Assembly: GCA_964019335.1 (NCBI GenBank)
Contig: OZ025679.1
Span: forward strand, 124,001 to 188,000
Direction: 5' to 3'
Origin: Diplonema japonicum
Lineage: Eukaryota; Euglenozoa; Diplonemea; Diplonemida; Diplonemidae
DNA length: 64,000 nucleotides
The notes beneath the pieces are model-generated. The model was given only the letters and a program-made list of their open reading frames with translations, ran no database searches and had not been told where the DNA came from. A program made the position numbers and the translations under genes. Position 1 is the stretch's first letter. Every line of letters begins with the position of its first letter. This document shows, piece by piece, positions 1 through 8,900 of the stretch.

Positions 1-1
1 C

Positions 2-3000
2 TGCTGCGCTCAAAAGTGCAACGACAACAAACCCTCCTGCGCCGCCTTCACCTTTCGACACACCGACAAGATCTGCGAGCTCCACTCCGCCTGCAGCGAC
101 GCCTCCCTCCGCTCCCACGACAAGGTCGAGGGCTGTGCCTACGAGTCTTGCTTCCAAGGCTACGGGCTCGCGACCTACAGGCGGCTCGTCCCCACCATGC
201 AGATCGTCGACAGGTGGCCTGTGGTCGGGGGGCAAGGGGGGGTCCCCGCCTTTGTCCAGACCACCCACATCCCTGAAGGGACCGACGTTCACTGTGTCAT
301 CAACAAAAGGGGAAGGAACATCCCCTCTTCTGCGGCAAATATGCTCGCCGTCCGACACTTCACAGGGAAGGTCTCCGCCTCCGACGGGGTCGCCAGCATG
401 GTCCTCACACACGTCACAGAGACCTGGTCCGTGAAGGCTGCGGAGAGCTACGTCATGCGCTGCGCCGCCGATGACATGGCTGGTTTCGGTCTCCCCGCCT
501 ACGTCGAGCACAACTTTGAGTCAGAGGTGCCATTCGGCTTCGTGGAGATCAGGGCCCGGAACGGGAACACTGGGTACTGCAGGGGTCCGAACAACTGTTT
601 GAATGGATACATTGCCGACACAAAGAAGAAGCCTTACTCCCTCGAGGCCTGCAGGAAGATTAGTTACGGTGATTCCAAGTCTATTGCTTTCCTTTACAGA
701 GCTCATGACGGGCACTGTGGGATCGTCACACCGAAGAAGGGGTGTACGTACATGACTCATGTTCAAGCTGACGATAAAGTGAGGTGCTACAACAAGAAGT
801 GGGACACGGTGCACTCGATTGGGAAAGGGGAATGCACTGCAGAATGTCCTGGGACCTGCAGCTGGAAGAGGCGGCTGGGAGCTTACGAACGCAACCTGTT
901 CCTCCCCGCACCAGCAGCAACTTGTTCACTGACAACTGCTGAACCGACTTCTGCACCTCAGACACCAGCACCTCGCACCCCTGCTCCAAAAACACCGGCT
1001 CCTGACACGCCGGCCCCGAAAACTTCTGCACCTGCGACACCTGCTCCCAAAACCTCGGCACCAAATACAGAAGCACCTGAGACCCCTGCTCCAAAAACAC
1101 CAGCACCTGACACTGCAGCACCTGATACTGGAGCACCTGACACAAGAGCACCTGAAACCACTGCCCCTAAGTCCCCAGCACCTGACACAAGAGCACCTGA
1201 AACCCCTGCTCCAAGAACACCGGCACCTGATACTCTAGCACCTGATACTCTAGCACCTGCCACGTCGGCACCTGACACAAGGGCACCTGAAACCACTGCT
1301 CCAAAAACACCGGCTCCTGACACGCCGGCACCGAAAACTTCTGCACCTGCGACACCTGCTCCCAAAACCTCGGCACCAAATACAGAAGCACCTGAGACCC
1401 CTGCTCCAAAAACACCAGCACCTGACACTGCAGCACCTGATACTGGAGCACCTGACACAAGAGCACCTGAAACCACTGCCCCTAAGTCCCCAGCACCTGA
1501 CACAAGAGCACCTGAAACCCCTGCTCCAAAAACTGACACTGCAGCACCTGATACTACAGCACCGACACCTGACACACAAGCATCTGACACCGCAGTACCT
1601 GATACCACAGCACCTGACACACGAGCACCTGAGACCCCTGCTCCAAAAACACCAGCACCTGACACTGCAGCACCTGATACTACAGCACCTGGCACACCGG
1701 CACCTAACACACAAGCACCTGATACCGCAGCACCTGACACACGAGCACCTGAAACCCCTATTCCAGAAACACCAGCACCTGACACACCGACGCCGAACAC
1801 CGTGACTCCAGAAACTCCTGCTCCTCGAACTCTTGCACCTAAAACAGAAGCGCCAGAAACTCCAGCACCCCGCACTCCTGTTCCAAAATCACCGGCTCCT
1901 CGAACTCCTGCTCCTGACACCCCTGCCCCAAGGACCCCTGCCCCAAAGACGACGGCTCCTGAAACGCCAGTTCCGGCATCTAAAACTACTAGGTCTCCAC
2001 ACACATCGGCACCAATGACATCAATCCCGGACACCACAGCAGACACAAGCTCGCCATTAACAAGGTTTCCAAGTACGCAGGTGCCAAATACCAAGGCTCC
2101 TACCACTGAACCACTTGCAACCAGGGCACCTGACACAAAATCTCCTGTCGCAAGTCCCGGAACAGCAGCACCACCTACAAGGGCTCCAAACACAGAAGCC
2201 CCTGCCACTGAGTCGCCTGAGACGGCAGTTCCAGAAACAAGTTCAGCACCCGACACCAAACCCCCTGAGACTAGGGCTCCAATCACAAAGCCACCTGAAA
2301 CCACCGCTCCAGCGACACCCGCACCTCATACAGAAGCTCCTGAGACGAAGCCACCAGCCACGAGAGCTCCCGAGATTAAAACATCTGCTCCTCGCACGCA
2401 AACACCTGTGACACTCTCACCAACATCATCTCCTGAAACCCCCGCTCCAGATACAGCAGGACCTCTCACTAAATCCCCTGACACGGGAGAACCTACAATT
2501 ACACGAGAGACTCTCGCACCTGATACAACAGCTCCCGAGACGAAGCCACCAGCCACGAGAGCTCCTGAGACCGTGGCACCTGACACAAGGTCTCCGGACA
2601 CAAGATCCCCTGAGACACCAGCACCCGACACTAAACCCCCTGAGACAAAGGCACCCATCATAAGACCACCCGAGACCACTGCTCCAGAGACAGCTGCCCC
2701 TCTTACACCGGCACCTCGAACAAGCGAGCCAACTGCAGAGCCAACCGGAAGCCCCTTGACGGCACAGCCAACAACGGAACCGACCACAGAGCAGACGACT
2801 GCTCCTCGAACGGAGGCGCCAGACACCCTTGCACCTGATACAAAAGCTCCTGACACCCTTGCACCCGATACAAAAGCTCCTGACACCCTTGCACCTGATA
2901 CAAAAGCTCCTGACACAGCTGAGCCGACGAGGACCCCTTCACAGGCACCCACGACGGCAGTTCCGACAGCGCTCCCAACCGGGGTGCCGGGGGGGGCGAG

Positions 3001-4276
3001 GGAGAGGATCAGTGTGCAGGTTATCCTGGATGTGGTGTTCTCTGTTCTGGACGCAGCACGGCGGGGGGAGCTGGAAGAGTTCCTGTTGGGACACCTGCTG
3101 CGGTGGGTGGCGACACTGCAGAAGGTGAGGATCCTGTACGCCTGCGAGGCAGACCAGGCTGGAGAGCGTGTCGTGGCAACCTGTGTGGACTGGGATGGGG
3201 TGTGGAGCGGGAACGGGAGGACCGCGGCGATCACAGAAGGGGGCCTGACCTACGTGCACGTTCTTGGGGAAGTGGACGCTGTGGACCTCGAGGAGAGGAG
3301 GGAGGAGATGAAGGCGGCGACAGTTGTGAACACGGGTGTGGGTGGCGGCTACATCATTGTGGAACCACGACAGCCTGTGGAGGTGACGCTGTGCGCGGAG
3401 GTGGTGTGCGACATCGAAGGACCGTGCAGGGGGAAGGGGGTGTGCGATGAGGGGACTGGGACGTGCTCCAGTGTCGTCTTGTCGAACGGGACCCTCTGCG
3501 ACGACGGGAGCAGCTCCACAATGGAAGACAGGTGCAGCGGAGGGGTGTGCGTGGGGAGGCTGCTCGGATGCGGGGCCTCGTGGTGCGAGGCATCTCGACC
3601 CGAGTGCCACGTCCCTGTGTGTGTGGATGGGGTGTGCGGGGAAGAGTCAAAGCCGGACGGCTCGGCATGCAACGATGGGAACACGCTGACGACAAGCGAC
3701 GTGTGCACAAAGGGAACATGCAGCGGGGTCTTCCGATGCGAGCTGACAACGTGTCCGAGCCAGCCCTGCAGGGTGAGCAGGTGCAACCCCTTCACAAGCC
3801 TCTGCAGCTACAGCTTCTCGCAAGACGGGACCCCTTGCGACGACGGGGACAGCGGAACGGTGGGCGACCTGTGCAGGGACTCCGTGTGCGTGAGCGGGAA
3901 CAGAAACGAGACGACTGGGATTAGGGCGGGCTCCTCGGGTTCAGACAACACGGTGCTGATGGTTGCCGTCGCAGTGAGTTGTGCTGTTCTGTGTTGCTGC
4001 TGTGTGGCGACGTTGCTACTGTTGTTTGCAAGGAGGACAGAGGATCATTTTGAAGAGGACGAAAAAATCAACAATGACACTGCACAAGATGTCTTAGAGC
4101 AAAACGCGAGTGGATATGTATACGAGGGCAGGTACGAGTACACCCAAAGTAACAGTTCCCTTCCGGCAGCAGGGAACCCTGCAGCTGAGAACATAGAACA
4201 CGAACTTGAAGGGGATGCTGTTGGTGACATGGAAGAAGCATCTGTCAGTTCGTACGAGTTCGAAGGCATCGTGTGA
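2..4276 (+). CDS. Mucin-like PAN-domain type I membrane protein, 5'-truncated by window edge
   Basis: The reading frame is open from base 2, so the gene starts upstream; about 1424 residues are visible. It begins inside a PAN/apple-like cysteine module that matches the neighbour at 7552 onward almost base for base. A roughly 230-residue conserved region follows. Next comes a very long Thr/Pro/Ala stretch (about 930-2990) built from six-residue units such as APDTxAPET, typical of O-glycosylated mucin stalks. After that is a conserved C-terminal ectodomain (about 3000-3940) with Cys-rich units of the form CNDGNTLTTSDVCTKGTCSG. One transmembrane helix (about 3950-4030) and an acidic cytoplasmic tail of about 80 residues end the protein. 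It is probably a surface glycoprotein; ligand and role are unknown. The stalk is far longer than in the downstream paralogue and contains an internal duplication (981-1213 repeated at 1296-1528). Confidence 0.85.
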   Translation, partial: CCAQKCNDNKPSCAAFTFRHTDKICELHSACSDASLRSHDKVEGCAYESCFQGYGLATYRRLVPTMQIVDRWPVVGGQGGVPAFVQTTHIPEGTDVHCVINKRGRNIPSSAANMLAVRHFTGKVSASDGVASMVLTHVTETWSVKAAESYVMRCAADDMAGFGLPAYVEHNFESEVPFGFVEIRARNGNTGYCRGPNNCLNGYIADTKKKPYSLEACRKISYGDSKSIAFLYRAHDGHCGIVTPKKGCTYMTHVQADDKVRCYNKKWDTVHSIGKGECTAECPGTCSWKRRLGAYERNLFLPAPAATCSLTTAEPTSAPQTPAPRTPAPKTPAPDTPAPKTSAPATPAPKTSAPNTEAPETPAPKTPAPDTAAPDTGAPDTRAPETTAPKSPAPDTRAPETPAPRTPAPDTLAPDTLAPATSAPDTRAPETTAPKTPAPDTPAPKTSAPATPAPKTSAPNTEAPETPAPKTPAPDTAAPDTGAPDTRAPETTAPKSPAPDTRAPETPAPKTDTAAPDTTAPTPDTQASDTAVPDTTAPDTRAPETPAPKTPAPDTAAPDTTAPGTPAPNTQAPDTAAPDTRAPETPIPETPAPDTPTPNTVTPETPAPRTLAPKTEAPETPAPRTPVPKSPAPRTPAPDTPAPRTPAPKTTAPETPVPASKTTRSPHTSAPMTSIPDTTADTSSPLTRFPSTQVPNTKAPTTEPLATRAPDTKSPVASPGTAAPPTRAPNTEAPATESPETAVPETSSAPDTKPPETRAPITKPPETTAPATPAPHTEAPETKPPATRAPEIKTSAPRTQTPVTLSPTSSPETPAPDTAGPLTKSPDTGEPTITRETLAPDTTAPETKPPATRAPETVAPDTRSPDTRSPETPAPDTKPPETKAPIIRPPETTAPETAAPLTPAPRTSEPTAEPTGSPLTAQPTTEPTTEQTTAPRTEAPDTLAPDTKAPDTLAPDTKAPDTLAPDTKAPDTAEPTRTPSQAPTTAVPTALPTGVPGGARERISVQVILDVVFSVLDAARRGELEEFLLGHLLRWVATLQKVRILYACEADQAGERVVATCVDWDGVWSGNGRTAAITEGGLTYVHVLGEVDAVDLEERREEMKAATVVNTGVGGGYIIVEPRQPVEVTLCAEVVCDIEGPCRGKGVCDEGTGTCSSVVLSNGTLCDDGSSSTMEDRCSGGVCVGRLLGCGASWCEASRPECHVPVCVDGVCGEESKPDGSACNDGNTLTTSDVCTKGTCSGVFRCELTTCPSQPCRVSRCNPFTSLCSYSFSQDGTPCDDGDSGTVGDLCRDSVCVSGNRNETTGIRAGSSGSDNTVLMVAVAVSCAVLCCCCVATLLLLFARRTEDHFEEDEKINNDTAQDVLEQNASGYVYEGRYEYTQSNSSLPAAGNPAAENIEHELEGDAVGDMEEASVSSYEFEGIV
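981..1528 (+). repeat. Direct duplication inside the Thr/Pro stalk
   Basis: A block of about 233 bp (981-1213) recurs at 1296-1528, offset 315 bp, with almost no change. It keeps the reading frame and lengthens the stalk. Around it the whole 930-2990 region is an 18-bp-periodic coding minisatellite. Confidence 0.85.
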
Positions 4277-4635
4277 GCATGGCTCTGCCACAGTGAAGAA
4301 ATGAACGGCCACCAAAAAATGACGGATAGCCATGTGAACTACTTGTAAAGCGTGATTTCACGATATGGCCTCTATCGTCAACATGACGACACCACAGCCA
4401 GAGGCTGCCCACCATTTACATTAAGAGTTTAATGAGAATATTGGATAACTGCCTCTTGGAGGGGGGGGGGGAAAGGGAAGTAAGGAGACCCCTTCCCACT
4501 CTGTTCACCATTTTCTGCGCTAACTTTCGTCGAGATATAGGGTACCTTGTTGACAAAGGCGCCCTGTTCTTCAGATATCGGAAGACGTAATCCTTTGGTG
4601 GTGGGTCATCCTTCTCCCCCCTCTTCCCCTCCTAG

Positions 4636-4742
4636 GGCGTGTTATGCTGGCAAGAAATGGGGAAACATTTCTGTTTCCGTATCTGTTTCCTTATTTTCAA
4701 AGAAAAAGCTTGGAAACGAGTTTCCTTGCCAGCATAGCCGCC
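4636..4742. mobile_element. Short palindromic MITE-like element, copy 1
   Basis: The left arm (from 4636) and right arm (to 4742) are imperfect inverted repeats sharing TATGCTGGCAAG and, further in, GGAAAC. The outer right end reads, in reverse complement, GGCGGCTATGCTGGCA. A second member with nearly the same ends is at 17165-17348. Confidence 0.55.
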
Positions 4743-4822
4743 TTCCCCCCCAAAAAAAATTAACCTCTTTTCTCTGTTCAGTATTGTAAACTCCGTGAGG
4801 TAAAAGAACTCAGACAAAAAAA

Positions 4823-4861
<39 letters not shown>

Positions 4862-5039
4862 GTTTGTTATCCCTGCCCTTCTCGAGTTGTGGGAGGGACG
4901 GTGGAACCAACATCTTTTCCTCACCTCCTTTTTCTTTGCGTGCTTCGTATTAACTATCAAAACAAAAACAAAAACTAAAAATTCGTTTATTAAATAAATC
5001 GATCGGGTCAATAACGGTCATTTCGCAAAAGAATTATTT

Positions 5040-5257
5040 GGTTAGCCCCGTAAGAGGACCGCTGTTGTTTCCCCCCCCCCTTTTTTTTCCAGTCAAATCC
5101 AGTCAAAAAAAAAAGAGAGAGAAAACGAAAAGAAATTGACAGAGATCCAGGCAAGGTTCTGCAACATGGTCATTTTTGCAATTCTTTTTTTTTTTCTTTT
5201 TTTTTTTTTTTTCTGCTTTGACTGATTCATTCAATTCCGGTCCTTTTATGGGTTAAA
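5040..5257. mobile_element. Candidate piggyBac-derived MITE (decayed)
   Basis: The right end at 5238-5257 reads CCGGTCCTTTTATGGGTTAA, one T longer than the end of the piggyBac element at 38576-40294. At the left, 5042 onward resembles the other terminus (TTAG, CCCCGTAAGAGGACCG) with several mismatches. The interior is T-rich and non-coding. Confidence 0.4.
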
Positions 5258-5849
5258 AGAAACTTTTCTTTTCTATAAAAAAATTCCTGAACTTTTTTTT
5301 TTGTTTTTTTTTTTTTTTGTATGAACAAGAAAAACAATATTGATAATGAATTGTTCCGGCTGTGCACAAGCAACAATCAACCGACTCTTTTTTTTAAGCA
5401 GGGGAAATCTATAAGTTTTTAAATCTATTTAAATCTATGATTTTTCTAAAAGGACCTCCACGCGAGCCATTTAGTTCAGTTATTTTTTTTTCCACCCCTC
5501 CCCAGGGAGACAAAACGCGCGACTTTGGTACTCAGTACTTATCATCATTCTTTTCTTTTTCCTCCTTTTTCGAGGCGGCAAGTGGGCTCAGGTCATTGCA
5601 ACACCACATGCTGCACCAGCCTTGCGCTTTCTGAAAGATACACCCCTACACCCCTTCCTCATTAACATAGAGCGCATTTATTGCGTAATCTTGATAATGC
5701 TCACTCAACCAAGCAGTGCAGTGCGACAGAAACTGAGCCGCGCAACTGCCGCGCAACTCATGTTTTTTCGAATACGAACACCGCTACCAGTGGTGGCAGT
5801 GGTGGGCCGTTTCTTTTCACCCTCTCATCATCAAACGACCGAAAGTTGT

Positions 5850-5898
5850 TTTGTTTTCTTTTTTGTGATTCTATGTGTTTCAACCAAATCAACTCCAG
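5850..5898 (+). promoter_or_regulatory. Putative trans-splice acceptor of the second mucin-like gene
   Basis: A pyrimidine-rich stretch ends in CTCCAG at 5898, eight bases before the ATG chosen at 5906. This is the layout expected for spliced-leader addition; no transcript evidence is available. Confidence 0.4.
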
Positions 5899-5905
5899 GT
5901 CACCC

Positions 5906-8900
5906 ATGCAGCATGGATTGGGAAGGAGGTATCGGTCTGCCGCTGTGACCGTGGTTCTCGTGTCTCTGTGCGTTGGGTGCTCGGGGGACTGCAGCAAGTG
6001 GGAGGACCCTAAGAACAGCGGGCCGTACCCACTCTGGCACTACTGCAAGCGGCGAGCGGGATCCGGGGAGACGCTGTACCCTTACATGGAGGCTTCGCTG
6101 CGACCCGCGGAGGTGGCGCCGTACGACTGCAGGGCGGAGGGGAGGGTGCTTCGGCACGACGCGGCGGGGATCATCTGTGCGGACTACACGCTCGGGGACG
6201 AGTACGGGGGCCCTTGCACGACGGCGCAGTGCTGCGCGGAGGGGCTGTGCTCGAGCTATGTTTGCAAGGGAGGGGGTCAGCTGAAGGCGAAGGCGGGGGA
6301 GATCTCGTGCGCGTACTTTCCCTGCAACGACCACTTGTGCTGCGAGGGGCCATCCGGGTCGCCGAAGGAGGAGGCGAGGGGGCTCGTGTTCGTGGATCGG
6401 GACCCCGGGCGGTTCTCCTTCGGGGGCAAGGGGACCCTCCTGCGGGCAGCGGACGAGGCGGACATCACGCACTACCGGATCTACTGGGGGTTCGCGAAGA
6501 CTGTTCGGAAGGTTCCGTCTTGCGGGTTGAAGAACCCAATTTCGTGGGAGCAGCACAAGTGGACGGACGAGAAGCGGCTGTTCCTGGAGCTCCCGGTGAC
6601 TGGGTGCGACATCGACTTCGAGGTGCCGATGGGGACGGTGCCGTGGGAGCGGTGCCCTATCGCAACGGATCGGAAGGACAAGACGACGTCGGCGAACGAC
6701 CCGTGCAACCCGCACTACCTGGTGGCGGTGTCGGTGAATGGGAAGGGGGAGCGATCCTTCGACGGGCAGGCGCAGCAGATCGGGCCACGGCACCCGATCT
6801 CCGACTACGAGGGGGAGTTCGGGCTTCCGTGTGCGGAGGGAGGGGTGACCTACGGGCACGACCTCCCGGGACCGGACGACGTGATCTTGGGGAGCTGGAA
6901 CGGGGTGGAGTCGGCGGCGCGGTGTGCGGAGCTGTGTCGAGGCTACTCGTCGAAGTCGAAGGGTCCTTGTCGGTACTGGGTGTGGGGGTACCCGACAGGG
7001 GGCCACACGGCGAAGTCGTGCTGGATGGAGACGCAGCTCCTTCAGAAGGCGCACTACGGGGTGCGGGTGGCGGGACCGGCGGTGTGCCCGACGCGGGACG
7101 GGGAACGACCGACGGGGAGGGAGCGACCGCGGTGCGACCGCTGGGTCCGGATCCCGAACACCGCCGCTTGGAAGAACCCGGACACGACAGCGGGGCGGAA
7201 CGCCTTCTTCGACAAGGGCGGGGCCTTCATGCAGAAGCCGAACCTCCCGGACGTCCCACTCGGACCCTACGACAACGCGGAGGAGTGCCAGGCCATGTGC
7301 GACATGGACCCGCTGTGCGTCGGCTTCACCTGGATGAAGCGCGACCCGACCGACACCTACTTCCACAAGTGTTTCTTGATCCGGGTGGACGACGGGACGC
7401 GAGCCTCCACCGACTTCTACGACCTGTGGCTCTGCTCCAGGGAGGGGATGGCCCCGCTCCTCTCCGGATACGAGCTCCTCTCCCACCCCTTCGGCTACAA
7501 GACCTGCGGGGAGGGACCCCCCTCATCGTCCGAGGCAGCCTCCGACCACGACTGCTGCGCTCAAAAGTGCAACGACAACAAACCCTCCTGCGCCGCCTTC
7601 ACCTTTCGACACACCGACAAGATCTGCGAGCTCCACTCCGCCTGCAGCGACGCCTCCCTCCGCTCCCACGACAAGGTCGAGGGCTGTGCCTACGAGTCTT
7701 GCTTCCAAGGCTACGGGCTCGCGACCTACAGGCGGCTCGTCCCCACCATGCAGATCGTCGACAGGTGGCCTGTGGTCGGGGGGCAAGGGGGGGTCCCCGC
7801 CTTTGTCCAGACCACCCACATCCCTGAAGGGACCGACGTTCACTGTGTCATCAACGAAAAAGGAAAAAGCATCCCCTCTTCTGCGGCAAATATGCTCGCC
7901 GTCCGACACTTCACAGGGAAGGTCTCCGCCTCTGACGGGGTCGCCAGCATGGTCCTCACACACGTCACAGACACAGAGTCCGTGAAGGCTGCGGAGAGCT
8001 ACGTCATGCGCTGCGCCGCCGATGACATGGCTGGTTTCGGTCTCCCCGCCTACGTCGAGCACAGCTTTGAGTCAGAGGTGCCATTCGGCTTCGTGGAGAT
8101 CAGGGCCCGGAACGGGGACACTGGGTACTGCAGGGGTCCGAACAACTGTTTGAATGGATACGTCGCCGACACAAAGAAGAAGCCTTACTCCCTCGAGGCC
8201 TGCAGGAAGATTAGTTACGGTGATTCCAAGTCTATTGCTTTCCTTTACAGAGCTCATGACGGGCACTGTGGGATCGTCACACCGAAGAAGGGGTGTACGT
8301 ACATGACTACTGTTCAAGCTGACGATAAAGTGAGGTGCTACAACAAGCAGTGGGACACGGTGCACTCGATTGGGAAAGGGGAATGCACTGCAGAATGTCC
8401 TGGGACCTGCAGCTGGAAGAGACAGTTCGGAGCCTATGAACGCAACATTTTCTCACCAACACGTGCTGCACCTTGTTCGCAAATAGAAGTACCTACAACT
8501 TCACCAAAGACATCAGCCCCTGAAACCCCTGCACCTGATACAACAGCTCCCGAGACGAAGCCACCAGCCACGAGAGCTCCTGAGACCGTGGCACCTGACA
8601 CAAGGTCTCCGGACACAAGATCCCCTGAGACACCAGCACCCGACACTAAACCCCCTGAGACCACTGCTCCAGAGACAGCAGCACCTCGAACAAGTGAGCC
8701 TACAGCAGAGCCAACCAGAAGCCCGGAAACCACTGCTCCAGAGACAGCTGCTCCTCTTACACCGGCTCCTAGAACAAGCGAGCCAACTGCAGAGCCAACC
8801 GGAAGCCCCTTGACGGCACAGCCAACAACGGAACCGACCACAGAGCAGACGACTGCTCCTCGAACGGAGGCTCCGGACACTGAAGCGCCGGAAACGAAGG

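Larger units (their letters stand above)
4277..5905. other. Intergenic/UTR region, homopolymer-rich, with two small inverted-repeat elements
   Basis: No coding sequence was seen. The region holds an A run of about 40 near 4820-4858, several T runs, and two MITE-like elements listed separately (4636-4742, 5040-5257). The 3'UTR of the first gene and the 5'UTR of the second must lie here. Confidence 0.6.

Noticed and set aside
930-2990. CRISPR-like regular repeat array
   Set aside because: The periodicity is six codons in frame inside a eukaryotic protein gene with no unique spacers.
958-3234. Long minus-strand open frames across the Thr/Pro stalk (448 and 302 codons)
   Set aside because: They are the antisense of a repetitive coding minisatellite and give only Val-Ser-Gly-Ala repeats; the plus strand has the conserved domains.
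5900-7486. 528-codon minus-strand frame opposite the second mucin-like gene
   Set aside because: It is the Arg/Pro-rich shadow of a GC-rich coding region; no domain is visible.
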